In this document: positions 1 to 8,132 of the stretch, piece by piece
Position numbering within the stretch: the first letter of the stretch is position 1
Layout: the number at the start of each line of letters is the position of its first letter
NCBI RefSeq assembly: GCF_030285665.1
Contig: NZ_CP127295.1
Location: 7,192,001-7,256,000, forward strand
Source: Amycolatopsis mongoliensis
Lineage (GTDB): Bacteria; Actinomycetota; Actinomycetes; Mycobacteriales; Pseudonocardiaceae
Length of the DNA stretch: 64,000 bases
Direction: 5' to 3'
The notes under the pieces: model-generated
What the model was told of the DNA's origin: nothing
Database searches by the model: none
What the model saw: the letters and a program-made list of their open reading frames with translations, nothing else
Program-made: the position numbers and the translations under genes

Positions 1-153
1 GCGTCCGCGAGAACGTGGGGTACTCTCCCCGGCCTGGCCGGAGGTGCTGCTGCCACAGCAACTTCCGGCCGCCCCGTTGTCGGCGACCATCGGAGGAACG
101 GTGAACTTTTCTGTCGGGATGCAGATCGCGATTTCGGAGAGTGGGGTAACGTC
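1..153. other. Upstream region of the NOS gene, no gene seen
   Basis: I see no convincing coding sequence in this stretch. It holds the leader of the nitric oxide synthase gene, with a purine-rich GGAGAGTGGGG about eight bases before its ATG that can serve as ribosome binding site. No clear -35/-10 pair was identified. The window begins here, so any upstream gene is out of view. Confidence 0.5.
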
Positions 154-1305
154 ATGACGGTTACACCCGAGCGGGTGAATTCCTCGCTGCCGATCTACCA
201 GCGCGTCTCGGAGGAGCAGGGTGCCAATTCCGCGGAAGCGGAGGAGTTCCTGGACCGGATGTTCGCCGAAGGTGCCGCCGAAGAAGGCGACCGGTTCGAG
301 ACCCGGCTGGCGGAGGTGCGCGCGGAAATCAGCGAAACGGGCACCTACCGGCACACCGCGGCCGAGCTGGCCTACGGTGCGCGCGCGGCGTGGCGCAACT
401 CCGCCCGCTGCATCGGCCGGTTGTACTGGAACAGTCTCCGGATCCGCGACCGGCGCCGGGTCACCGACCCCGCCGCGATCGCCGGCGAGTGCGTCGCCCA
501 CCTCCGCCAGACGACCCGCGGCGGCCGGATCCGGCCCACGATCACGGTGTTCGCCCCGGACTCGCCCGCCGGGCCCGGTCCGCGCATCCACAACGAACAG
601 CTGATCCGGTACGCCGGGTACCGCCTCGACGACGGTTCGGTCCTCGGCGACCCGCGCTACGCGGAGTTCACCCAGCAGGTGCGCGAACTCGGGTGGCGGC
701 CACCGGAGCGCAGAGGCTCGTTCGACGTCCTCCCGCTGCTGATCGAGGCGGAACCCGGCGATCAACGGCTGTTCACGCTGCCCGCGGACGCCGTCCTGGA
801 GGTCCCGCTGACCCATCCCGACCACCGGTGGTTCGCCGGGCTCGGGCTGCGCTGGCACGCCGTGCCGGCGATCAGCAACATGCCTCTGGAGATCGGGGGC
901 ATCACCTACCCGGCCGCGCCGTTCAACGGCTGGTACCTCGGCTCCGAGATCGGCGCGCGGAACCTGGCCGACGAGCAGCGTTACGACCTGCTGCCGGTCA
1001 TCGCCGAGCTGATGGGCCTGGACACCACGTCCGAACGCACGCTGTGGCGCGACCGGGCGCTGGTCGAGCTGACGCTCGCCGTGCAGCACTCGTTCGACGC
1101 GGCCGGCGTGACGATGGCCGACCACCACACCGAGTCACGGCGGTTCCTGACCCACCTCGACCGCGAGGAGCGGTCCGGCCGCCGGTGCCCGGCCGACTGG
1201 AGCTGGATCGTCCCGCCGCTGTCCGGCGGCCAGACCCCGGTCTTCCACCGCTACTACGACCCGCCCGACCCCGAGCAGCGACCGGCGTTCCTCTCACCGG
1301 ACTGA
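154..1305 (+). CDS. nos: Bacterial nitric oxide synthase oxygenase
   Basis: Haem-thiolate enzyme that oxidises L-arginine to citrulline and nitric oxide; cytosolic. The 383-residue protein has the length of an oxygenase-only bacterial NOS and lacks the fused reductase of animal enzymes. The hallmark segment AWRNSARCIGRLYW is present, with Cys86 as the haem ligand, and NGWYLGSEIGARN carries Glu265, the family's L-arginine-binding glutamate. Bacterial NOS borrows electrons from separate flavodoxins or reductases, so the flavodoxin-fold gene 110 bases downstream is a possible partner, although that family is closer to HemG. The ATG at 154 has a plausible ribosome binding site. Family assignment is secure; physiological role (nitration, stress defence) is not visible from sequence. 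Confidence 0.96.
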   Translation: MTVTPERVNSSLPIYQRVSEEQGANSAEAEEFLDRMFAEGAAEEGDRFETRLAEVRAEISETGTYRHTAAELAYGARAAWRNSARCIGRLYWNSLRIRDRRRVTDPAAIAGECVAHLRQTTRGGRIRPTITVFAPDSPAGPGPRIHNEQLIRYAGYRLDDGSVLGDPRYAEFTQQVRELGWRPPERRGSFDVLPLLIEAEPGDQRLFTLPADAVLEVPLTHPDHRWFAGLGLRWHAVPAISNMPLEIGGITYPAAPFNGWYLGSEIGARNLADEQRYDLLPVIAELMGLDTTSERTLWRDRALVELTLAVQHSFDAAGVTMADHHTESRRFLTHLDREERSGRRCPADWSWIVPPLSGGQTPVFHRYYDPPDPEQRPAFLSPD

Positions 1306-1415
1306 GTCATGCGGGGAGGGCCGGGAGCCACGGAGAGCAACGTCGGAGCGCCCGTATGGCGGATCGTGACCGGCCCACGGCGCAGTACCGCCCGGCAAGG
1401 CCGACAATGGGACGC

Positions 1416-1922
1416 ATGACCGCAGTCCTCGTCGCCTACGCCGGGCGCCACGGTGGAACCCGGGAGATCGCCGAGGTCATCGCCGCCGAGCTCGGCGAAG
1501 CCGGCCTGAGCGTGGACGTGCGCGACGCCGCCGACGTCGCGACGGTGGGTCACTACGCCGCGGTCGTCGTCGGCAGTGCCCTGTACTACCACCGGTGGCG
1601 GCCCGAAGCCGTCCGGCTGCTGGAGCGCAACGCCCGGGCGCTGGCCGAGCGTCCGGTGTGGCTGTTCCACAGCGGACCGTGCGGCCCGGGCGCGGCCACC
1701 CACCAGGTCAGCCTGCCGGCGAACGTGGCGCTGCTCGCCGCGCGCATCGACGCGGAGCGCACCGCCACCTTCGGCGGCCGGCTGGACCCGGCGACCGTGC
1801 GCGGCCTGATCCCGCGGCTGATGGCGTCGGGGCAGCGCGCGGGCGACTTCCGCGACTGGGACCGGATCAAGGCGTGGGCCCGCGACGTCGGCCGCCGGGT
1901 CCGCACGCGCGTGGCGCTCTGA
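1416..1922 (+). CDS. Flavodoxin domain protein (HemG/protoporphyrinogen oxidase-like)
   Basis: FMN-binding flavodoxin-fold protein of 168 residues. The N-terminus VLVAYAGRHGGTREIAEVI is the phosphate-binding loop that grips FMN, and GSALYYHRWRPEA plus PVWLFHSGPCG match the flavodoxin_5/HemG group, which oxidises protoporphyrinogen IX with quinone or acts as an electron carrier. I chose ATG 1416; an in-frame ATG at 1407 would add three residues. It lies directly downstream of the NOS gene on the same strand with no obvious terminator between, so it may supply electrons to NOS, but that is inference from position. The long frame that extends upstream to 390 is antisense-like shadow of NOS and not part of this gene. 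Confidence 0.85.
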   Translation: MTAVLVAYAGRHGGTREIAEVIAAELGEAGLSVDVRDAADVATVGHYAAVVVGSALYYHRWRPEAVRLLERNARALAERPVWLFHSGPCGPGAATHQVSLPANVALLAARIDAERTATFGGRLDPATVRGLIPRLMASGQRAGDFRDWDRIKAWARDVGRRVRTRVAL

Positions 1923-1972
1923 CCCTTGCCCGCGCCTGGTGGTGGATGCTAGACCAGCCCTGAGCTCTTCCG

Positions 1973-3295
1973 GTGAAGAACCGACGGGACGGGGCAAACG
2001 TGACGGATCGGCAGGCAGCACCGGCTCCAGGGAAGAAAGCGCTTACATCCGATCAGCGCAACGCGTTCCTCGCGGCGCTGCTCGGCTGGAGCATGGACTC
2101 GTTCGACTACTTCCTCGTCGTCTTCGTCCTGGCGGACATCGCCAAGGACAAGTCGTTCGGGGCGACGGCGACGCAGCTGGCGTTCATCACCACGGCGACC
2201 CTGGTGATGCGCCCGGTCGGCGCCCTGGTGTTCGGCCTCTGGGCCGACCGGGCCGGCCGGCGGATCCCGCTGATCGCCGACGTCCTGCTGTACTCGGTGG
2301 CCGGCCTGCTGTGCGCGTTCGCCCCGAACTTCACCGTGCTGCTCGTCCTGCGCTTCGTCTACGGCGTTGGCATGGGCGGTGAGTGGGGCCTCGGCGCCGC
2401 GCTGGCGATGGAGAAGATCCCGGTCGCGCGCCGGGGGTTCTTCTCCGGCCTGCTGCAGGTCGGCTATTCGATCGGGTACCTGCTCGCGGCGCTCGCGTAC
2501 CTGCTGTTCCACTCGGCCCTCGGCCTCGAGTGGCGGTGGATCTTCGTGCTGAGCATCTTCCCGGCGCTGATCACCCTGCTGATCCGCGCGCGCGTGCGCG
2601 AGTCGGAGGTCTGGGAGGCCGCGCAGGAGAAGCTGCGCGTGACGCGGACGTCGGTCAAGGACATCCTGCTGAACCCGAAGGTGATCCGCCGGTTCTTCTA
2701 CCTGATCCTGCTGATGACGGCGTTCAACTGGATGAGCCACGGCACTCAGGACGTCTACCCGAGCTTCCTCAAGGCCCACAGCGACGGCGGTGCCGGCCTC
2801 AGCGCGACGACGAGCACCTGGATCGCGGTGCTCTACAACGTCGGCGCGATCATCGGCGGCCTGACGTTCGGCACGCTGTCGGAACGCCTGGGCCGCCGCC
2901 GGACCATCGTGGCGGCCGCGGTGCTCGGCCTGCCGGTGATCCCGATCTTCGCGTTCGACCACGGCGCCGGGATGCTGGCGCTGGGCTCGTTCCTGATGCA
3001 GATCATGGTGCAGGGCGCGTGGGGTGTGATCCCCGCGCACCTCACGGAGATGTCGCCGGACGCGATCCGCGGCTTCTACCCGGGTGTGACCTACCAGCTG
3101 GGCAACCTGCTGGCGGCGCTGAACCTCCCGATCCAGCAGGCGATCGCGGAGTCCCACGGGTACTCGTCGGCTCTCTTGTGGACGGTGGTGCCCGGCCTGA
3201 TCGCGGTGGCCGTCCTGACGGCGATCGGCAAGGAGGCCAAGGGGATCCGGTTCGGCGAGTCGGCGGTGGCGACGGCACCGGCCGCCTCCCGGTAG
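1973..3295 (+). CDS. MFS transporter, SHS (sialate/lactate:H+ symporter-like) family
   Basis: Twelve-helix inner-membrane secondary transporter of 440 residues. The first helix [21 protein letters not shown] and the late motif [18 protein letters not shown] are typical of the SHS group, which moves monocarboxylates such as lactate or sialic acid with protons. The MFS loop motif is seen as [13 protein letters not shown]. Two GTG starts are possible: 1973 and 2000 (VTDRQAAP); the second lacks a strong ribosome binding site, so the longer form is given. A secreted sialidase is encoded in this window but about 40 kb away, which is too distant to infer a shared pathway. The substrate cannot be decided from sequence. 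Confidence 0.88.
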   Translation: MKNRRDGANVTDRQAAPAPGKKALTSDQRNAFLAALLGWSMDSFDYFLVVFVLADIAKDKSFGATATQLAFITTATLVMRPVGALVFGLWADRAGRRIPLIADVLLYSVAGLLCAFAPNFTVLLVLRFVYGVGMGGEWGLGAALAMEKIPVARRGFFSGLLQVGYSIGYLLAALAYLLFHSALGLEWRWIFVLSIFPALITLLIRARVRESEVWEAAQEKLRVTRTSVKDILLNPKVIRRFFYLILLMTAFNWMSHGTQDVYPSFLKAHSDGGAGLSATTSTWIAVLYNVGAIIGGLTFGTLSERLGRRRTIVAAAVLGLPVIPIFAFDHGAGMLALGSFLMQIMVQGAWGVIPAHLTEMSPDAIRGFYPGVTYQLGNLLAALNLPIQQAIAESHGYSSALLWTVVPGLIAVAVLTAIGKEAKGIRFGESAVATAPAASR

Positions 3296-3296
3296 G

Positions 3297-3818
3297 TCAT
3301 CGGACCCGGGCGGCGACGACCTTCGCGCACGTCATCGGCTCGGCGTGCGTCGTGTCGACTTCGAGGTCGTACCGCACGCCCCGGTGCACGAGGTCCGCCT
3401 GGTGCGCGGCCATCCCGATGATCCGGTCGCCGCGCGCCAGCTCCCGTGCCACGGCCACGGTGGTTGCGCACCGGACCCCGACCCAGAGCACGTCGAGGCC
3501 GTCGAACGCGGTGAGCCACCGCCGCTGGGACGCGGCGCCGCCGAGGAAGACCTCGTCCACGATGATCCGGGCGCCCGCGCGGACCATCGCGGCGATCCCC
3601 GTGATCCACGTGGCCTCCAGCGCGCGGAAGGCGTCGCCGACGGTGACGTCGCCGTCGGCGGCGATGTCGATGCCCGCGCCGGACCCGGGCATCGCCGCGA
3701 GCAGGGTGTCGACGCCGAAGGTGAGCCACGGATCGGGCAGGGTCGCCTGCAGGGCGCGGGCGAGCGTGGTCTTCCCGCAGCTGGAGGCGCCGTTGAGGAC
3801 GATCGCCCGGGTCGGCAC
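3297..3818 (-). CDS. Chloramphenicol 3-O-phosphotransferase-like kinase
   Basis: Small P-loop kinase of 173 residues resembling the Streptomyces chloramphenicol phosphotransferase, which phosphorylates the 3-OH of chloramphenicol. Walker A is [10 protein letters not shown] at residues 9-18, and [10 protein letters not shown] holds the acidic residues found in the active site of the family. Many actinomycete members are annotated from homology alone and may act on another small hydroxylated substrate or serve as general housekeeping kinases. The start ATG at 3818 lies only four bases after the stop of the STAS gene upstream on the same strand, so the two are probably co-transcribed. Convergent with the MFS gene, the stops being almost adjacent. 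Confidence 0.82.
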   Translation of the reverse strand: MPTRAIVLNGASSCGKTTLARALQATLPDPWLTFGVDTLLAAMPGSGAGIDIAADGDVTVGDAFRALEATWITGIAAMVRAGARIIVDEVFLGGAASQRRWLTAFDGLDVLWVGVRCATTVAVARELARGDRIIGMAAHQADLVHRGVRYDLEVDTTHAEPMTCAKVVAARVR

Positions 3819-3822
3819 CGAA

Positions 3823-4338
3823 TCAGCGTACTGTCTTCAACCGCTCCAGGAGTTCCAGCCACTCGACGGCCTCGGCCGTCGTGGCGTGGAGCGGCAGCAC
3901 GTCGGCCAGCGCCAGCGCGTCGATCGCCCGGCGCACCACCGGGGCGCAGCCGGCGATCGCGAACGGAACGCCGGCCGTGCGCGCGTCCCCGGTCGCTTCG
4001 AGGAGCACGGCGATGCCCCGGGCGGAGCAGTGGGCGGCGCCGGTCAGGTCCAGGACCAGGACGCGGGGCGCCAGGCCGATCTCCTCGGTGAGCCGGGACT
4101 TCAGCCGCAGGCTGCCGGGCAGGTCGAGCTCGCCCCGCACGGCCAGGACGCTGACCTCGGCGGTCGCGGTCACCACCAGCGTCGTCACCGGGTCTTCGCC
4201 CAGGCTCGCGTAGTGGCGGGCCATCAGCGCCTCGATGTCCAGCCCGGCGGGGTAGGGCACCGAGTCGATCTCCCGCGCCCAGGCACGCAGCGCCGCCGCC
4301 ACCTCACGGTGGCGGGCGTCGTCCTCGGGCCAGGTCAT
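3823..4338 (-). CDS. STAS domain anti-sigma factor antagonist-like protein
   Basis: Predicted 171-residue cytosolic regulator with a STAS domain at about residues 50-165. Segments [15 protein letters not shown] and [16 protein letters not shown] match the first strand and the phosphoserine loop of anti-anti-sigma factors (SpoIIAA/BldG type); the loop has a Ser in roughly the regulatory position. Such proteins bind a kinase-type anti-sigma factor and release a sigma factor when dephosphorylated. No partner kinase or sigma gene is beside it. I start at ATG 4338 because the N-terminal 98 residues of the longer open frame look non-coding and overlap the promoter region of the SARP gene. Transcribed with the downstream phosphotransferase-like gene. 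Confidence 0.82.
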   Translation of the reverse strand: MTWPEDDARHREVAAALRAWAREIDSVPYPAGLDIEALMARHYASLGEDPVTTLVVTATAEVSVLAVRGELDLPGSLRLKSRLTEEIGLAPRVLVLDLTGAAHCSARGIAVLLEATGDARTAGVPFAIAGCAPVVRRAIDALALADVLPLHATTAEAVEWLELLERLKTVR

Positions 4339-4585
4339 ACCGGGTACATCGCTCCCGGGGACCCGGGTGCAACAACGACCTCGCCGGCCAGGCCCGAACC
4401 GCGTCCCGAAACGGGGAAGAAATGATCGGCGCGCAATTCCCCTCGCGGCGATCGAGACCAATCCGGTCATCGCCGTTTTTGCTTTTCGCCCGGTTGCCGT
4501 GGTGGTAACGTGCAGGGGTGCCACGTCTCGGGGAAGGCGTGGCTCGTTCGCGCACGTGAATCCGTCAGGAGGGGGCGGGAACACG
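4339..4585. promoter_or_regulatory. Divergent promoter region between the STAS gene and the eCIS SARP regulator
   Basis: About 250 bases separate the minus-strand STAS gene from the plus-strand SARP gene. The stretch is less G+C-rich than its surroundings (for example TTTTTGCTTTTCGCC around 4478-4492), as expected for promoters. A strong Shine-Dalgarno AGGAGGGGG lies upstream of the SARP ATG. I could not identify an unambiguous -35/-10 pair. Confidence 0.45.
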
Positions 4586-5362
4586 ATGATCGCGGGAGTG
4601 TCGCCAGGGCTGGCGATCTGCCTCCTCGGCACGTTCCGGGTGCTGAAGGCGGGGGCTCCGGTCGCGGTGCGCCCGGGCGGGAAGACGGAGGCCCTGCTGC
4701 GCGAACTGGCGCTCCAGGAACACTATCGCGCGTCCCGCGAGCGGCTGCTGGAAACGATGTGGCCGGAGTCCGACACCTCACACGCCGTCCAGGCGCTCAA
4801 CAGCCTCGTGCACGCCACGCGCAAGCAGTTCGGCGACGTGCTCGACGGCGCGGCGCCGGTCGTCTACGCCGACGGCGGCTACCGGCTCAACACCGACGCC
4901 GGGGTTTCGGTGGACATCGGGCAGTTCGACGCGCTCTCCGACCGCGCCGAGCGCGGATTCCACAGCGGTGACACCGCTTCGGCGCTGGAACACGCACTCG
5001 GCGCGATCACGGTGTACCAGGGTGACCTGTGCGAGGCCGACGGCGTGCACGCGCTGGTCGAGCGCGAGCGGCTGCGCGCGCTGTACCTGTCGCTGCTGGG
5101 CCAGGTGGCCGACCAGTACTTCACCGCGGCCGACTACCCGGCGGCGCTGCGGTACGCGCTTCGCCTGCTGCGCCACGATCCCTGCCGGGAGGACGCGCAC
5201 CGCCTCGTCATGCGCTGCCACGTCCGGTCGGGCCGGCGCGCGCAGGCGTTCCGCCAGTACCGGACCTGCGAGCAGATGCTGCAGGCCGAGTTCGGCGTCC
5301 GGCCGGAGCTGCTGACCGTCGCGCTGTTCGACCAGGTCCGCACCTCGCCCGGGTCGGTCTGA
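4586..5362 (+). CDS. SARP/AfsR-type transcriptional regulator, probable eCIS activator
   Basis: DNA-binding activator of 258 residues. Residues about 10-90 form the OmpR-type winged helix (CLLGTFRVLKAG, followed by the recognition region SHAVQALNSLVHATRKQFG), and residues 95-250 the bacterial transcriptional activation domain (BTAD), with the characteristic AALRYALRLLRHDPCREDAHR and ending EFGVRPEL. SARPs usually bind direct heptamer repeats upstream of the -10 and switch on secondary-metabolism clusters. Here it stands just upstream of the contractile injection operon, with only a 68-residue gene between, so it most likely controls that operon. ATG 4586 is chosen for its AGGAGG site and because the fold starts immediately after. 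Confidence 0.88.
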   Translation: MIAGVSPGLAICLLGTFRVLKAGAPVAVRPGGKTEALLRELALQEHYRASRERLLETMWPESDTSHAVQALNSLVHATRKQFGDVLDGAAPVVYADGGYRLNTDAGVSVDIGQFDALSDRAERGFHSGDTASALEHALGAITVYQGDLCEADGVHALVERERLRALYLSLLGQVADQYFTAADYPAALRYALRLLRHDPCREDAHRLVMRCHVRSGRRAQAFRQYRTCEQMLQAEFGVRPELLTVALFDQVRTSPGSV

Positions 5363-5426
5363 GCGGAACCTCAGCGAAACCTCAGTGCGTTCTGGGTGTC
5401 ACGTGAGCCGGGCCCGGTAGGACTCG

Positions 5427-5633
5427 GTGGTGGCGACCGCGGAAGACGGTGACAGCTTGGCGCGGCGGCACCACACGGTGGTGGTCCTGCGCTTGGTGCT
5501 GGACGGGGACGGCGCGCTGTCCCACGGCGAGGTGGTCGACGCGAGCGGGCGGGCACGTGGCCGGTTCGGCGACTGGGCGGCCCTGGTCACGCTTCTGCGG
5601 AGCTGGCTCGAGGGCGAGGCGGAAAAGGGGTGA
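5427..5633 (+). CDS. Small conserved-looking protein at the head of the eCIS locus
   Basis: A 68-residue protein starting at GTG 5427 (a second GTG follows immediately). It reads as an antiparallel strand pair and a C-terminal helix: VVVLRLVLDGDGALSHGEVV then FGDWAALVTLLRSWLEGEAE. There is no signal peptide or membrane segment. I recall short proteins of this pattern (query strands followed by a LVxxLRxWL helix) at the start of actinobacterial gene clusters, but I cannot name a family. It sits between the SARP regulator and the sheath gene on the same strand and could be an accessory or regulatory component of the injection system. Function unknown. Confidence 0.6.
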   Translation: MVATAEDGDSLARRHHTVVVLRLVLDGDGALSHGEVVDASGRARGRFGDWAALVTLLRSWLEGEAEKG

Positions 5634-5816
5634 ACTTTCGGGCAGACTTTCCGGTCGGAAATCTGCCGAACAATACGGGGAGTCCGGTTGTTGCTCATTT
5701 CCGGATGAGCGTTCTGCGGCGTGCGCGAAAACAGTTTATCAACCCAGTGTGCACGTTGTTGACAATTCTCGGCGCGGCTGCCGAAACTGGGAAAAGCTCG
5801 AGGCAACGGAGGTGCC
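5634..5816 (+). promoter_or_regulatory. Probable promoter and operator region of the eCIS structural operon
   Basis: This 183-base gap is conspicuously A+T-rich compared with both flanks. It contains two near-direct repeats, ACTTTCGG (5634-5641) and ACTTTCCGG (5646-5654), spaced 12 bases, and an imperfect hairpin GGCAGACTTTCCG / CGGAAATCTGCC at 5641-5667. A TTGACA hexamer occurs at 5759-5764. SARP regulators bind direct repeats about one helical turn apart, so the repeats are candidate operator for the regulator encoded just upstream; the hairpin could alternatively terminate the short upstream transcript. A good Shine-Dalgarno (GGAGGT) precedes the sheath ATG. Confidence 0.45.
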
Positions 5817-7607
5817 ATGCCCGTCACGCCCACCTATCCGGGTGTCTACATCGAGGAGCTGACCAGCTCGGTGCGCACCATCACGGGGGTTTCGACCTCG
5901 GTGACCGCTTTTGTCGGCTACACGCAGCACGGGCCGGTGAACACCCCGGTCACGTTGACCAGCTTCGCGGACTTCGAACGGCGGTTCGGCGGGCTGTCGC
6001 AGGCCAGCCCGCTCAGCTACAGCGTCCAGCAGTTCTTCCTCAACGGCGGCTCGATCGCCGTCGTCGTCCGGCTCGCGCCCGGTGCCGGCGGCGCGACCGC
6101 GGACTTCGGGGACTCGTTCACCGTCACCGCGACCGAGCCCGGCACGGCCGGTGACTCCCTGCGCGTGGCGGTCGACCCCGCGGTCGCCGAAGGCACGTTC
6201 GACCTGCGGGTGTTCGACACCGGCGGGCGGATCCGCGAGACCTACCGCGGGGTCACCCTCGACACGATCGAGCAGGCGGTGAACGCGACGTCGGCCGTGG
6301 TCCGCGTGCAGGTCGCCGCCGAACCCGCGGAGCCGGACCCGTCCGGCACGGTGTCCGGCGCGATCACCGGGGAACCGCCGGACGTGACGGGCAAGGACTT
6401 CGAGGCCACCGTGACCGCGACCGGGGGCGGCGAAAACAAGAAGACGATCAGGCTGTACGACGACGCGGCTCAGAAGCCGAAGAGCCTGGCCGAGCTGGCC
6501 GTGCTGCTGGAGCGCAAGCTCCGCACCGCCGACCCGGGCGACCCGGGTTTCGCCGCCGCGCGGGTCACCGTGGTCGGCGACCGGCTGCACATCCTGCCCG
6601 GCTCCCCGGACTCGGAGATCACCCTGATCGGTCCCGCCGCCAGCACGCTGAAGCTGCAGGACCACTCGGCACCCGCGTCGACGCCGCTGAGCGGCGGCGC
6701 GGACGGCACCCCGCCGCAGGAAGGCGACTTCGTCGGCAGCGCGGCCGACAAGAGCGGACTGTACGCGCTGGCCGACGTCCCGGACCTCAACCTGCTGGTG
6801 ATCCCGGAGCTGGCGACGCTCGGCGACCCGGTGACGGTGATGGCCCAGGCGAACCGTCTGTGCGAGGACCGCCGGGCGTTCTTCATCGCCGACACGCCCG
6901 CTTCCTGGACCAGCCTGGACGCCGCACGCGCCGGGCTCGGCGCGTTCGACTCGGTGCGCAACGACCACGCGGCCCTGTACTTCCCGCACATCCGGCAGAC
7001 CGACCCGCTGACCGGGCAGCTGCGGGAGTTCCCGCCGTCGGGAGCCATCGCCGGGATCTACGCGGCCACCGACACCGCGCGCGGTGTCTGGAAGGCGCCG
7101 GCGGGGACCGAGGCCGGGCTGACCGGGGTCCGGGCGCTCACCGTGCCGCTGACCGATCCCGAGAACGGCCTGATCAACCCGCTGGGCCTGAACGCGCTGC
7201 GCAGCTTCCCGGTGATCGGGCCGGTGGTGTGGGGCGCCCGCACCCTCGCCGGCGCCGACGCGACGCCGTCGCAGTGGAAGTACGTGCCGGTCCGGCGGCT
7301 GGCGCTGTTCCTGGAGGAGAGCCTCTACCGCGGCACGAAGTGGGTCGTGTTCGAACCCAACGACGAGCCGCTGTGGGGCCAGATCCGGCTCAACGTCGGC
7401 GCGTTCCTGCACACGCTGTTCCTGCAGGGCGCCTTCCAGGGCACCTCCGCGCGCGCGGCGTACTTCGTCAAGTGCGACAAGACGACCACCACCCAGGACG
7501 ACGTCAACCGGGGCGTGGTCAACATCGTCGTCGGGTTCGCGCCGCTCAAGCCGGCGGAGTTCGTCGTCATCCAGATCGAGCAGATCACCGGCCAGATCGA
7601 CGTCTAG
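5817..7607 (+). CDS. eCIS contractile sheath protein
   Basis: Outer sheath subunit of 596 residues that polymerises around the inner tube and contracts to drive it forward. The N-terminus TPTYPGVYIEEL and VSTSVTAFVGYTQHGPVNTP are the classic tail-sheath opening shared by phage T4 gp18, Afp2-4 and Pvc sheaths; the C-terminus VNIVVGFAPLKPAEFVVIQI is the conserved handshake strand region. Residues about 90-330 form a more variable surface insertion. It is the only sheath gene here, in contrast to the three paralogues of the Serratia Afp cluster, as is usual for the actinobacterial lineage. First gene of the structural operon, 13 bases from the tube gene. ATG 5817 has a GGAGGT site. Confidence 0.96.
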   Translation: MPVTPTYPGVYIEELTSSVRTITGVSTSVTAFVGYTQHGPVNTPVTLTSFADFERRFGGLSQASPLSYSVQQFFLNGGSIAVVVRLAPGAGGATADFGDSFTVTATEPGTAGDSLRVAVDPAVAEGTFDLRVFDTGGRIRETYRGVTLDTIEQAVNATSAVVRVQVAAEPAEPDPSGTVSGAITGEPPDVTGKDFEATVTATGGGENKKTIRLYDDAAQKPKSLAELAVLLERKLRTADPGDPGFAAARVTVVGDRLHILPGSPDSEITLIGPAASTLKLQDHSAPASTPLSGGADGTPPQEGDFVGSAADKSGLYALADVPDLNLLVIPELATLGDPVTVMAQANRLCEDRRAFFIADTPASWTSLDAARAGLGAFDSVRNDHAALYFPHIRQTDPLTGQLREFPPSGAIAGIYAATDTARGVWKAPAGTEAGLTGVRALTVPLTDPENGLINPLGLNALRSFPVIGPVVWGARTLAGADATPSQWKYVPVRRLALFLEESLYRGTKWVVFEPNDEPLWGQIRLNVGAFLHTLFLQGAFQGTSARAAYFVKCDKTTTTQDDVNRGVVNIVVGFAPLKPAEFVVIQIEQITGQIDV

Positions 7608-7619
7608 GGGATTTCCGCG

Positions 7620-8132
7620 ATGGCGCAGTTCTCCGTGAACGCACAGCGTTTCGACCCGTACAAGAACTTCAAGTTCCTCGTGCTGTGGGACGGCAAGGTG
7701 GTCGCCGGGGTGAGCAAGATCAGCCCGATGAAGCGGACCACCGAGGTCGTCAAGCACCGCAGCGGCGGCGACTCGAGCTCGGTGCGCAAGTCCGCCGGGC
7801 GCACCGAGTTCGACGCGATCACCCTCGAGCGCGGTGTCACCCACGACCCGGAGTTCGACCGGTGGGCCAACAAGGTGTTCCTGGTCAACGGCGGCAAGGG
7901 CGCGGAGTCGTCCCTGCGCGACTTTCGCAAGGACATCGTCATCCAGCTGCTCAACGAGGCCGGGCAGGTGGCCAAGGCGTACAAGGTCTACCGGGCCTGG
8001 CCGAGCGAGTACCAGATCGTCGGCGAGCTGGACGCCAACGCCAACGCGGTGGCGATCCAGAGTCTCAAGCTGGAGAGCGAGGGCTGGGAGGTCGACGCCG
8101 ACACGCCCGAGCCGGAAGAGCCGAGCTTTTGA
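7620..8132 (+). CDS. eCIS inner tube protein (Hcp/gp19-like)
   Basis: Subunit of the rigid inner tube, 170 residues, which stacks in hexameric rings inside the sheath. NFKFLVLWDGKVVAGVSKIS, the RSGGDSSSVRKSAGRTEFDA loop and ITLERGVTHDPEFDRWAN are diagnostic of the T4 gp19/Afp1/Afp5 tube family. Only one tube gene is present, so the baseplate-proximal ring must use the same subunit or the CIS-tube-domain protein encoded at 19015. Its acidic tail (EPEEPSF) could line or face the lumen. The stop overlaps the TTG start of the next gene by four bases, indicating translational coupling. Confidence 0.95.
   Translation: MAQFSVNAQRFDPYKNFKFLVLWDGKVVAGVSKISPMKRTTEVVKHRSGGDSSSVRKSAGRTEFDAITLERGVTHDPEFDRWANKVFLVNGGKGAESSLRDFRKDIVIQLLNEAGQVAKAYKVYRAWPSEYQIVGELDANANAVAIQSLKLESEGWEVDADTPEPEEPSF

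Noticed and set aside
1973..3295. Sialic-acid utilisation operon with the sialidase at 42183
   Set aside because: The two genes are 40 kb apart, with no catabolic genes (nanA/E/K) between; substrate of the transporter is unknown.
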